A stretch of DNA of 64,000 bases from UBA57 sp963577725 (GCA_047517285.1 JAKZTE010000001.1:55759-119758); one strand, 5' to 3'; shown: positions 27,863 through 36,386, counted from the stretch's first letter. The notes: generated by a model not told the origin, from the sequence alone. Program-made: numbers and translations.

Positions 27863-28780
27863 TTATTCGAGTGTATCTTTTATTGTTCTGGCAATTACGT
27901 CAGATACACTGACATAACTAACTGGACTTGGAACTGTATCTGTTCCCACCACTATTGAAACACCAGAATTGTATATGTTTGCTAGGGCCGAGTCAAATGG
28001 CGTTTTTCCACGAAGTACAGGATGCGTACATCCAACGACAATTTTACCTGCGCCTGCTTCTTGAATTAATTTTACTGCTTCAATAATTGTACCGCCAGAA
28101 CTAATGATGTCGTCAATGATGACAACATCTTTTCCCTTTACGGGAAGAAGTTTACCCTCCCTTGTAGTAATGCTGACTTCTGTAGCACTGTATCTTGTTT
28201 TAAACATAATCTCATAATCAACTCCCATTGTCTCTGCAGCTACTTTTGCCCATTGTTCTGATTCTTCATCAGGTCCTATGACTAATGTATTCTGTAATCC
28301 TGCATTCTCTTTAATCCATTTTGCAATATCTGGAACTGCACTGAGATTCTTTGTAGGAGTATTCTTGATTAAATCACTCAAATCATTAACTCTCTGAAGA
28401 TGCAAGTCAATTGTATAGATCATATCTATTCCTAAATTATCTATTATTTTAGAAACTAAATGGAAACTTCCAGGTTCGCCTGGATTGAATCTAGAATCTT
28501 GTCGAGCATATGCGAAGTATGGCACAAATGTAGTAATTGATTTTGCCTTTCCATCCTTCAATGCAGAACAAATTAAAAGATATTCAATAAATAATTCATC
28601 TGGTTTCAAACCCATTGGATGAATTAATACAACATCTTCATTCTCAATTTCATCATGATAGCGAACATATTTTTCACCATCTGGAAACTTTGTTATTTCA
28701 ATCTGACCTAGTTTCGCATCAAGTAATTTAGCTACTTTTGTTGCCAAAACTTGGCCTTCTGATCCACCGTATATTATCAT
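27863..28780 (-). CDS. prs: Ribose-phosphate pyrophosphokinase (PRPP synthase)
   Basis: Makes PRPP from ribose-5-phosphate and ATP. The 305-residue protein has the N-terminal FPDGEKYVR motif, the ATP-site YFAYARQDSRF and the PRPP-binding loop VVIIDDIISSGGTI (about residues 214-227). The length fits archaeal enzymes. It starts 13 bp downstream of the R15P isomerase gene. PRPP feeds nucleotide synthesis and, in this context, could be the source of ribose-1,5-bisphosphate for RuBP formation. Confidence 0.93.
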   Translation of the reverse strand: MIIYGGSEGQVLATKVAKLLDAKLGQIEITKFPDGEKYVRYHDEIENEDVVLIHPMGLKPDELFIEYLLICSALKDGKAKSITTFVPYFAYARQDSRFNPGEPGSFHLVSKIIDNLGIDMIYTIDLHLQRVNDLSDLIKNTPTKNLSAVPDIAKWIKENAGLQNTLVIGPDEESEQWAKVAAETMGVDYEIMFKTRYSATEVSITTREGKLLPVKGKDVVIIDDIISSGGTIIEAVKLIQEAGAGKIVVGCTHPVLRGKTPFDSALANIYNSGVSIVVGTDTVPSPVSYVSVSDVIARTIKDTLE

Positions 28781-28793
28781 TTCATATTACCTT

Positions 28794-29768
28794 TTACATC
28801 AGTTCTATTAAATCTTTTATTACTAAAGATGCAGCTGAAGGCGGTATTATACCTTTCTCAGTAACAATAATGTCAATATTCTCTGGCGGCGTTACATCAA
28901 ATACAGGATTTCTAATTTTTATATTCGGATATGCTTTTAGATATTCTTCTGAACAAACTTCTGTAGCATCTCTTTCTTCAATTTCTGTAAGTTCTCCATA
29001 CATTGTATCTGCATAAAATTTGTATGTCTCTGCTGCAGCCATTAATTTAACACGTGATTCATGAGCTATTGCAGCTAATTGAGACGTACCTATTTTATTA
29101 ACTAAAGCTCCATTAACTGCTACTGCATCTGCTCCACATACTGCACGATCAACTTTATCCATAAATCTTCTTACTGCAGAATCTATTATTATCGTGACGT
29201 CACAACCATGTTTGGACAATGTTGCTGCAGTCTTATGACCCTGAAACAATGGCCTAGTTTCACAACAAATTATCTTTATTCCTTTACCCATGTCATGGGC
29301 TTTTTTTAATATGCTTATTGCAGCCTCACTATTACATATTGTAATTACTGTATCACCATTTCTAACTCGCTTTCCACCATATTCGCCAATTTTATTATAG
29401 GCGTCTAAACTGTTATGCACGAATTGTTCTGCCGCCTTAATAGTAACTTCTTTTATGTTATCTGAAGATTCCCCTGCGTTGTAAGATTTTCTAGTCGATG
29501 CTAAAACAATATTTACTCCGTTTGGAAGTGAAACTGCAGTTGGTCTGGCAGATCGTAATTTTTTCCCTTCTTTCATTATATTGTTATAGAACTGTTCACG
29601 ATCTGAACTGTTCGTATTCTCTACATAATTCTTTAAAGCACTTGCCGCTAATCTTGCAATTCGTCCTGCCCCGTGAATACGCATATCTTTAATTTGGCTG
29701 TACGCTGTATCTACATCAATATCTACGACCCCCGAAACTGTGGGAATATTAATTGGATCTTCTACCAT
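28794..29768 (-). CDS. Ribose-1,5-bisphosphate isomerase
   Basis: Converts ribose-1,5-bisphosphate to ribulose-1,5-bisphosphate, the RuBisCO substrate. It belongs to the eIF2B-alpha/methylthioribose-1-phosphate isomerase superfamily. Evidence for the isomerase rather than an initiation factor: an N-terminal GAGRIA phosphate motif, ARPTAV, catalytic-type C145 (ITICNSEAA) and D214 (CGADAV) at exactly the 69-residue spacing I recall for Cys133/Asp202 of the characterised Thermococcus enzyme, and KIGTSQLA. It lies with prs and pgk and close to RuBisCO. No AMP phosphorylase is in the window. The alternative, an eIF2B-like protein, is less likely. Confidence 0.87.
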   Translation of the reverse strand: MVEDPINIPTVSGVVDIDVDTAYSQIKDMRIHGAGRIARLAASALKNYVENTNSSDREQFYNNIMKEGKKLRSARPTAVSLPNGVNIVLASTRKSYNAGESSDNIKEVTIKAAEQFVHNSLDAYNKIGEYGGKRVRNGDTVITICNSEAAISILKKAHDMGKGIKIICCETRPLFQGHKTAATLSKHGCDVTIIIDSAVRRFMDKVDRAVCGADAVAVNGALVNKIGTSQLAAIAHESRVKLMAAAETYKFYADTMYGELTEIEERDATEVCSEEYLKAYPNIKIRNPVFDVTPPENIDIIVTEKGIIPPSAASLVIKDLIELM

Positions 29769-29881
29769 ATCAATAAAAAATATTACTAATACCTTACTTA
29801 AGTGTTGAGAAATATTTTTTAATTACGAAATTGGGAATTTAAAATTTTTTATAGTTGAATAAAAGAATTAATATAATACTC

Positions 29882-30532
29882 ATGAAAATTGCACCATCGA
29901 TGTTAGCATCAAAACCTGAAAATTATGTCCAAGACGTACAAATTCTAGAAAAGGCCAATGTTGAGTGGTTTCATATAGATGTGTTAGACGGAACTTTTAC
30001 TGATACATATGCCTTTCCTGTAGAACATCTTGAAATTATTAATAATGCAACAGACTTTCCCATGGATATTCATTTAATGACAAACCATGCAATTGAGTCT
30101 CTTCCTAAATATATTGAAGCTGGCGGTGATATGCTTACGGCCCATGTAGAAGCAGTAAACCCAAGAAAGTATATCGACGCTGTTAAAAAACATGATAAAA
30201 TGGTCGGCCTTGCAATTAATCCTGACACCCCTCTTTCTTCTATCATAGACTACATCGATGAATTAGATAGAATATTGGTTATGACTGTAGTTCCTGGTAA
30301 AACAGGTCAATCATTTATAGAATATCCCTTATCAAAGGTCAGAGAAGCTCGCGCACTTATTGACAAACATCAATATAATGTAGAATTATGTGTAGATGGA
30401 GGAATCAATGAAAAAACAGCACCACTTGCTTTTGAAGCAGGTGTTGACGTAGTTGTTTGTGGAGCTGGAATTCTCTATAAAGATGATATGATTCAAGCAG
30501 TTGAAGATTTACGTGCACTTGCATCTAAATAA
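29882..30532 (+). CDS. rpe: Ribulose-phosphate 3-epimerase
   Basis: Interconverts ribulose-5-phosphate and xylulose-5-phosphate. TIM-barrel sequence is typical: IAPSMLAS, FHIDVLDGTFTDTYAF (metal His and Asp), MDIHLMT, TVVPGKTGQSF and VDGGINEKTA. ATG 29882 begins directly at the conserved M-K-I-A-P-S; an in-frame TTG at 29855 is less likely. A T-rich TATA-like stretch about 30 bp upstream suggests a leaderless transcript. It is divergent from the R15P isomerase and convergent with transketolase. Confidence 0.93.
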   Translation: MKIAPSMLASKPENYVQDVQILEKANVEWFHIDVLDGTFTDTYAFPVEHLEIINNATDFPMDIHLMTNHAIESLPKYIEAGGDMLTAHVEAVNPRKYIDAVKKHDKMVGLAINPDTPLSSIIDYIDELDRILVMTVVPGKTGQSFIEYPLSKVREARALIDKHQYNVELCVDGGINEKTAPLAFEAGVDVVVCGAGILYKDDMIQAVEDLRALASK

Positions 30533-30542
30533 AAAATATATT

Positions 30543-32555
30543 TTATTTCTTCAATAATTCAAGACTTTTATTTACAACATTATCTACAGTAAAACCAAAT
30601 TTCTTCATAACTTCATTTCCAGGGGCCGACGTACCAAAAGTTGTCATCCCAATTGCCTTTCCTTCTAAACCAATATATTTTTCCCAACCAAATGTACTTG
30701 CCGCTTCAACTGAAACTCGTTTTTTGATTGCAATTGGTAATACTTGTTCTTTATAATCGTCTGATTGTTTTTCAAATAATTCCCAACTTGGTATACTTAC
30801 TACCCTGACATTTACTCCCTTGTTTTTCAATTCTTTCTGAGCTTCAACAGCCAAGTGTAATTCAGAACCAGTTGCAATTATAATTAATTCCGGCAATCCA
30901 TCTGAATCAACAAGTGTATATCCACCTTTTTGTAAATTTTCAGGTGAAGAAACCTCATTTTTATTTGACTCTCCATATAAAACAGGTAATGCTTGTCTTG
31001 TAAGGATTAAAGCAGTAGGACCACTTGTTATTTGCAATGCAGTTTTCCACGCTATCACTGTTTCATTTGCATCTCCTGGTCTTATTACAGTAAGATTGGG
31101 TACTGCCCGTAAATTCGATACTTGTTCTATGGGTTGATGTGTAGGTCCATCTTCACCTACTCCTATACTATCGTGTGTATAGACAAAAACAATCCGTAAG
31201 CCCATTAATGATGCTAAACGTATCGATCCTCTCATATAATCCGAGAAAATCAGGAATGTACTTCCAAAAGGAATTACTCCGCCGTATGCTGCCATTCCAT
31301 GTAGAATTGCACCCATTGCATGTTCCCTTATACCAAAGTGAATATTTCGTCCATGAGGAGCTTCTGGCAACGAATCAACCGAAGTTTTAATTCGTACATT
31401 TGTAGAATCCATTAAATCTGCAGATCCACCAATTATTGCAGGAATATTCTCAGCTAATATATTTAGTGTTTTTCCTGATGCCTGTCTTGTTGCAAGAGAT
31501 TCATCTAAATTGAATATTGGTGTGTTTTTATCCCAATTTTCTGGCAGCTTTCCTCTAATCAAATTCTCAAATTCTTCTGCTAATTCTTTATTGCCATTCT
31601 TATATGATTCATAAATCTCATTCCATCTTCTTTCATAGTCATTTCCATTCGTTACAACTTTCTGAAATTCTTGTTTTACTTCATCAGGAATGTGAAATGT
31701 AGGTTCAAGAGGCCAATCTAGATTTTCTTTAGTCAATTTAGTTTCATCCGGTCCTAAAGGCGCTCCGTGTGCAGCTTCACTGTCTTGTTTATTAGGACTA
31801 CCAAAACCAATATGCGTTCGTGCTATGATTAGAGATGGTTTCTCTTCTTGCCCTTGGCTATTTTTTATTGCTTCACTAAAATCTTGTAAATCATTTCCTT
31901 CAATATTCTGAACAAACCACCCATGAGCTTCAAATCTCTTTTTTATATCTTCTTTTGTGGTTAGTTCTGTATTTCCATCAATGCTGATATGATTATCTAA
32001 GTAGACGTATATTAAATTGTTAAACTTTTGATGACCTGCAACCGCAGCCGCCTCTGAAGAAATTCCTTCCATTAAATCTCCATCACTACAAAATGCGTAT
32101 ATTTTATGGTCGATAATTTTATGATTCTTTGTATTGAATCTATTAGCTAAATATCTCTGCGCAAACGCCATTCCAATACCTGCACTGAATCCTTGTCCTA
32201 ATGGTCCAGTTGTTGTTTCTACACCTGGCGTTTCTCCATATTCAGGATGACCCGGCGCTTTACTTCCAATCTGCCTAAAATTTTTAATCTCGTCTAAAGC
32301 AAGATCATATCCACACAGATGCAGTAAAGAATATAGTATCATTGAACCATGTCCCGACGATAAAATAAACCGATCTCGGTTAGCCCATTTTGGATTGCTA
32401 GGATTATGCTTTAGTATCTGTGTAAACAATTTGTAGCCCATTGCTGCTGCCTCCATGGGTTGACCAGGATGGCCTGATTTTGCTGCTTCTACAGCATCCA
32501 CCGACAAAAATCTAATCGTATTAATACATAATTCTTCAATCTTCTCGTTTGTCAT
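30543..32555 (-). CDS. tkt: Transketolase, full length
   Basis: Thiamine-diphosphate enzyme moving two-carbon units between ketose and aldose phosphates. At 670 residues it is the single-chain bacterial/eukaryotic type, whereas many archaeal transketolases are split into two half-size genes. Visible features: AAKSGHPGQPMEAAAMGY near residue 24, TPP motif GDGDLMEGISSEAAAVAG with the later DNHIS, GPLGQGFSAGIGMA, REHAMGAILHG (catalytic Glu) and FSDYMRGSIRLA. It lies between rpe and transaldolase, 97 bp from the divergent transaldolase start. Confidence 0.94.
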   Translation of the reverse strand: MTNEKIEELCINTIRFLSVDAVEAAKSGHPGQPMEAAAMGYKLFTQILKHNPSNPKWANRDRFILSSGHGSMILYSLLHLCGYDLALDEIKNFRQIGSKAPGHPEYGETPGVETTTGPLGQGFSAGIGMAFAQRYLANRFNTKNHKIIDHKIYAFCSDGDLMEGISSEAAAVAGHQKFNNLIYVYLDNHISIDGNTELTTKEDIKKRFEAHGWFVQNIEGNDLQDFSEAIKNSQGQEEKPSLIIARTHIGFGSPNKQDSEAAHGAPLGPDETKLTKENLDWPLEPTFHIPDEVKQEFQKVVTNGNDYERRWNEIYESYKNGNKELAEEFENLIRGKLPENWDKNTPIFNLDESLATRQASGKTLNILAENIPAIIGGSADLMDSTNVRIKTSVDSLPEAPHGRNIHFGIREHAMGAILHGMAAYGGVIPFGSTFLIFSDYMRGSIRLASLMGLRIVFVYTHDSIGVGEDGPTHQPIEQVSNLRAVPNLTVIRPGDANETVIAWKTALQITSGPTALILTRQALPVLYGESNKNEVSSPENLQKGGYTLVDSDGLPELIIIATGSELHLAVEAQKELKNKGVNVRVVSIPSWELFEKQSDDYKEQVLPIAIKKRVSVEAASTFGWEKYIGLEGKAIGMTTFGTSAPGNEVMKKFGFTVDNVVNKSLELLKK

Positions 32556-32652
32556 TATTGATACCTTTTCTTACCTATTAGTGAAATTAAGCCATATATA
32601 AATCGAAAAGAAAGATTTTATTATAGCAAAAATTGTATAATAATGATAATAG

Positions 32653-33345
32653 ATGAAATTCTTCTTAGATACAGCAAATATTGATCAAATAAAAGAAGCA
32701 AAAGATATGGGAATGTTGGACGGCGTTACAACTAACCCTACTCTAGTTGCAAAAGAAAATAAAGAAACCCATGAATTATATTCAGAAATCGTAGAAATCT
32801 GTAACGGTAAACCCGTTAGTTTAGAAACTACCACGAACGATACCGCAAAGATTGTCAAAGAAGGTCAAGACCTAGTTAACACATACGGTAAAAACAGTAG
32901 TAAAATCTATGTTAAAGTTGCAAATACAAAGGCCGGACTAAAAGCAGTCCGACAATTGTTTGACTCTGGAATTGATTGCAATGTCACTCTCACTTTCTCT
33001 GCCGCTCAATATCTATTGGCTGCAAAAGCAGGTGCAAGAGTTGTTAGTCCATTTATAGGAAGACTAGATGATATTGGCCTTGATGGTAATTTACATCTTA
33101 TAGAGGAAATTGAACAAATTCGAAATAATTATAAAGATAACGAGGAACACATTCCAAATAAAGCAGACACATTAGTTTCTAGTATTCGACATCCTGTTCA
33201 TGTAGTGCAAGCTGCCATGATGGGGGCTCCTCTAGCTACAATGCCATTCAAAGTACTAGATATGATGTTTAAACATCCATTAACCAAGATCGGATTTGAT
33301 CAATTCATGTCAGACTTAGGCTCTGACGAAACATTACAACAATAG
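32653..33345 (+). CDS. tal: Transaldolase, short TalC/MipB type
   Basis: Transfers a dihydroxyacetone unit between sugar phosphates. The 230-residue length and the start KFFLDTANIDQIKEA, GVTTNPTLVAKE are those of the short transaldolase/fructose-6-phosphate aldolase family. The Schiff-base lysine is K88 (KIYVKVANT), and NVTLTFSAAQ and SPFIGRLDDIG follow. An FSA-type aldolase activity cannot be excluded. It begins a same-strand run: transaldolase, SDR epimerase (3 bp gap), RuBisCO and the PaREP1-like gene. Confidence 0.9.
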   Translation: MKFFLDTANIDQIKEAKDMGMLDGVTTNPTLVAKENKETHELYSEIVEICNGKPVSLETTTNDTAKIVKEGQDLVNTYGKNSSKIYVKVANTKAGLKAVRQLFDSGIDCNVTLTFSAAQYLLAAKAGARVVSPFIGRLDDIGLDGNLHLIEEIEQIRNNYKDNEEHIPNKADTLVSSIRHPVHVVQAAMMGAPLATMPFKVLDMMFKHPLTKIGFDQFMSDLGSDETLQQ

Positions 33346-33348
33346 GGA

Positions 33349-34308
33349 ATGTCGAAAATGAAAGTTCTTATAACCGGTACAGGAGGGATGGGAGCGCACA
33401 TCTCAAAAGTTCTGATTGATAAAAATGTCGATACATCATTATATGGAACATGTCGTCAAACTGAAGCTATTTCTAAAATTGTGGATATTGATAGAGTCGA
33501 GATGCACAAAGGCGATATTTTAGATTCTGCAAAACTCGAATCTGTTATCAAAGATAACGATATTGACCATATCATTCATACTGCTGGACCTCGTGCCACT
33601 CAATGTAGAAATCATGATTATACAAATGACTCTGAAACAGGAATTCGCGTTCATACTATGGGTACCTCTAATGTTCTAGAAGCTGCACGTAAACTTGGCG
33701 TTAAAAGAGTTATTTACACTAGTACTGGTTCCGTATATCTTGCAAACAAAGTTCATCCTCCTGACGGAACATTCATTAAAGAAACAGATGCTGTAGTACC
33801 TTTTGATAGCAGTGACATTTATGCCTCTGGTAAAGTTGCTTGTGAGTATCAAGGATTTAATTATGCAAAAGCTTATGGAATAGAATTTGCTTCTATCCGA
33901 ATGGCACATGTTTATGGACCTTGGCCTGGAGAAATGGGAAGAGGTAGATCAGTTGGCGAAATGGTAGATGCTTTTCTTAATGACCAAGAAATCACTGTTG
34001 AAGAACAAGTTGCACAATGGACTTACCTTTATGATTTAGCAGAAGAGCATTATGCAGCTTTAACTTCTCCAAATCTCAAACATGAAATATTTAATGCAGG
34101 TTCCGGAACAGTATCCGGATTATCTGATGTAAAAGATATTTTAGGTAAAAAAGGAGATGTATCAAAAATTCATGTTGATGACTCTAAACCTGGTTCAAAG
34201 AAATTCCCATTCGACATGAGTGCAGCAGAAGACAAATTAAATTTCAAAAATAAATATGATTTGGAAGCCGGCGTCGAAAACCTTATTAGTTGGTATTCGA
34301 AAAAATAA
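33349..34308 (+). CDS. NAD-dependent epimerase/dehydratase (extended SDR)
   Basis: A 319-residue Rossmann-fold enzyme with the NAD motif GTGGMGAHI (about residues 10-18), the active-site serine-threonine segment YTSTGSVY and catalytic YASGK (Tyr and Lys near residues 164-168). This is the fold of nucleotide-sugar 4-epimerases and 4,6-dehydratases. The family has many substrates and the sequence does not fix one. It starts 3 bp after transaldolase and precedes RuBisCO, an unusual position for a cell-surface sugar enzyme. ATG 33358 is a possible alternative start. Confidence 0.82.
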   Translation: MSKMKVLITGTGGMGAHISKVLIDKNVDTSLYGTCRQTEAISKIVDIDRVEMHKGDILDSAKLESVIKDNDIDHIIHTAGPRATQCRNHDYTNDSETGIRVHTMGTSNVLEAARKLGVKRVIYTSTGSVYLANKVHPPDGTFIKETDAVVPFDSSDIYASGKVACEYQGFNYAKAYGIEFASIRMAHVYGPWPGEMGRGRSVGEMVDAFLNDQEITVEEQVAQWTYLYDLAEEHYAALTSPNLKHEIFNAGSGTVSGLSDVKDILGKKGDVSKIHVDDSKPGSKKFPFDMSAAEDKLNFKNKYDLEAGVENLISWYSKK

Positions 34309-34343
34309 TCTCTAATTACCCATAATAGGAATTCCTATAAACC

Positions 34344-34350
34344 TATAAAT
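34344..34350 (+). promoter_or_regulatory. TATA box of the RuBisCO gene
   Basis: TATAAAT ending 30 bp before the RuBisCO ATG at 34380, within a 71-bp intergenic region. A second weaker TATAAA lies at 34336-34341. The spacing predicts transcription starting at or just before the start codon, that is a leaderless message, common in archaea. RuBisCO therefore probably has its own promoter although it follows the transaldolase-epimerase pair. Confidence 0.55.
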
Positions 34351-34379
34351 ATCCCAAAGCACAATTTTTTTTGATTAAG

Positions 34380-35771
34380 ATGCCAGAAATTAAAAGACAA
34401 TGGAATACACCAACTGTTGAACACAGTGAAAGTAGTGTATTTCAAACAACCCCTGATCAAATAGATCCAGACAAGTACGTTATCGCAACATATTTCATCA
34501 CATGTGATCCTAGAATGACTATCGATCACGCCGGTGTAATTATTGCTGCTGAACAATCAGTAGGTACTTTTACTGACGTTTCTACTGCAACTGATTTAGC
34601 ACACAAAACTGCTGCTAAAGTATTCTCCTGGGAGTATGAAGATCCAAGTGGATCTATTAAACATTCAGGTTACGTAAAAGTTGCATATCCGCTTTATCTT
34701 CTAGATATAGATAATCGTGGTATTCCTGACCTATTTACATTTATTACAGGAAATTGGATGGGATTCACTCCAATTCCTAATTGTAAATGGGTTGACCTAG
34801 AATTACCTAAGAGTATTCTCAAACTCTTCAAAGGCCCTCAATTTGGTGTTGAAGGTATGAGAAAAATCTGTGGTACAACAGAGACAAGAAGACCTCATCT
34901 TGGTGCTACATTGAAACCTAAAATGGGTGTTACAGACCAAGGCGCAGCTGATCAATTCTATGATGCAGCTTGTGGTGATTTTGACACTTACAAAGATGAT
35001 GAGACTTATCATAATCAATGGTGTTCTCCTTTAATGGATCGAATTACTAAGGTTTATGAAGCACTTGATAAAGCTAAATCTGAAGGACATCATCCTGAAG
35101 GTGAGATGTTCTATGTTCCACAAGTCACTACTGACTTGGAAACTACCTTGGAAACTGCAGATCGAATGATTGCACATGGTGCTCGAGGAATGATGTTAAA
35201 CTTTATGTGTACATGGTATCCTGCACTTCGTGCTCTTGCAGAAGATGCTAGTATCAATGTTCCAATTCACTTACATCGTGCATCACATGCAGCACTTACA
35301 CGTCATCCAAGACATGGGATTAATCTTCCAGTCACTGACTATATTGCAAGAATTGCAGGTGGTGATATGGTTCATGTTGGAACTGCACGAGGTAAACTCG
35401 GCGATGCGAATAAATTCACTGAAATTCCTCAGATTATGAATAAGATCCAGGATCCATTAGAACACATTAAACCAATGATGGGAATCTGTTCAGGTGGATT
35501 GACACCTCAAAACTACCATTTCTCAATTGATTTAATGGGTAATGATATCCAACTTCAGAATGGAGGAGGAATTCATGGCCATCCTTGGGGAACCAAAGGA
35601 GGCGCAATTGGTGCACGACAAGCTGTTGATGCTTACATGCAATCAATTCCAGTCGAAGAATATGCTAAGACACACGAAGAACTTGCAGGTACTATTCAAG
35701 CATTTGGTAACAAATACGCCGTTGCATCTGAAGAATCTGTCGTTCCTGAATTAGGTGAAGGAGAAAAATAG
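34380..35771 (+). CDS. rbcL: RuBisCO large subunit, archaeal form III-like
   Basis: Carboxylates ribulose-1,5-bisphosphate to two 3-phosphoglycerate. In the 463-residue protein from ATG 34380, nearly all active-site residues (spinach numbers in brackets) are kept: E58-59 region (E60), T63 (T65), N125 (N123), K179 and K181 (K175, K177), K205-D-D207-E208 in YKDDE (carbamylated K201, D203, E204), H299-R300 (H294, R295), H303, H332 (H327), K339 (K334), S371-G-G (S379) and G395-G397. W66 is replaced by F64. This argues for an active enzyme, not a form IV RuBisCO-like protein. No small subunit, phosphoribulokinase or activase is seen. Confidence 0.93.
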   Translation: MPEIKRQWNTPTVEHSESSVFQTTPDQIDPDKYVIATYFITCDPRMTIDHAGVIIAAEQSVGTFTDVSTATDLAHKTAAKVFSWEYEDPSGSIKHSGYVKVAYPLYLLDIDNRGIPDLFTFITGNWMGFTPIPNCKWVDLELPKSILKLFKGPQFGVEGMRKICGTTETRRPHLGATLKPKMGVTDQGAADQFYDAACGDFDTYKDDETYHNQWCSPLMDRITKVYEALDKAKSEGHHPEGEMFYVPQVTTDLETTLETADRMIAHGARGMMLNFMCTWYPALRALAEDASINVPIHLHRASHAALTRHPRHGINLPVTDYIARIAGGDMVHVGTARGKLGDANKFTEIPQIMNKIQDPLEHIKPMMGICSGGLTPQNYHFSIDLMGNDIQLQNGGGIHGHPWGTKGGAIGARQAVDAYMQSIPVEEYAKTHEELAGTIQAFGNKYAVASEESVVPELGEGEK

Positions 35772-35773
35772 AA

Positions 35774-36301
35774 ATGACTTTTCTAACACATCCAAATAAA
35801 GTTGCCAATACGCAGAATTATTCCGTTCCGTATGATCAACTTTTGAGTAATTCAGAAGAAATTCTTAAAGAAGTCGATTCATTACTAGACAAAGCAGATA
35901 TTTCTAAAGCAGAATATGAAGGTAGATCATTCACATATGCTCGTGGAGGACCTGCTGGCTGGTTAGACTATAAGAACGCAGCTGAAAAAGCATGGACTGC
36001 TCTGTATCAGGCAATTGATGTTTTGTTACATAACAACAACGTCAAGTCCCAACATGGTGGAAGAAATGAACATGACAGAGAAATGCCAGAAAGCCCAATT
36101 CTTGGTCATTATGATCGTAAGCTTGCTTTAATCAAACTTGAGAAAAGTAATCAAGATATTGCATCAAAGCATTATTATGATCGTTATGTATCGATTACTG
36201 CTGGTTTAAGAAACAACAGTAATTACTATACAAAACAAGACATCGAACTAGTAAAATGGGAAGCAAGTCGAGTTAAAGATATAATTAACGAATTAAAGTA
36301 A
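35774..36301 (+). CDS. Helical RuBisCO-linked protein, PaREP1/HEPN-like
   Basis: A 175-residue, predominantly helical, soluble protein encoded 2 bp after the RuBisCO stop codon. A GGAG ribosome-binding site (35760-35763) lies inside the end of the RuBisCO gene, so the two are co-transcribed and probably coupled. The central helix AAEKAWTALYQAIDVLLHN resembles PaREP1-type helical proteins of archaea, which are related in shape to HEPN domains. A conserved-looking GGRNEHDREMPES loop and a C-terminal helix complete it. No catalytic motif is certain. It could be a RuBisCO partner (assembly, regulatory or small-subunit-like), inferred from position alone. Confidence 0.65.
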   Translation: MTFLTHPNKVANTQNYSVPYDQLLSNSEEILKEVDSLLDKADISKAEYEGRSFTYARGGPAGWLDYKNAAEKAWTALYQAIDVLLHNNNVKSQHGGRNEHDREMPESPILGHYDRKLALIKLEKSNQDIASKHYYDRYVSITAGLRNNSNYYTKQDIELVKWEASRVKDIINELK

Positions 36302-36345
36302 TTATATTCTATTAATTCTGCTCGAAAAACATTTTAACAATGTTG

Positions 36346-36381
36346 CTGGTGAGTATAAAACTCACCCAGTAATTTTTTTTT
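36346..36381 (+). terminator. Hairpin plus T-run after the RuBisCO operon
   Basis: A GGTGAGT/ACTCACC stem (36348-36354 with 36360-36366), extended by CT/AG across a one-base bulge, is followed by AA and nine T. It points in the plus direction 45 bp after the PaREP1-like gene, and the minus-strand Hsp70 gene ends just beyond. On the minus strand no T-run follows the hairpin, so it serves the RuBisCO operon. Confidence 0.6.
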
Positions 36382-36386
36382 AAAAA

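Noticed and set aside
28794..29768. Annotation as translation initiation factor eIF2B subunit
   Set aside because: The catalytic Cys and Asp of R15P isomerase are present at the right spacing and the gene sits with PRPP synthase, PGK and near RuBisCO.
34380..35771. Possibility that the RuBisCO homologue is a form IV RuBisCO-like protein
   Set aside because: The carbamylated lysine, both acidic metal ligands, the loop-6 lysine and the phosphate-site residues are all kept, whereas form IV proteins lack several of these.
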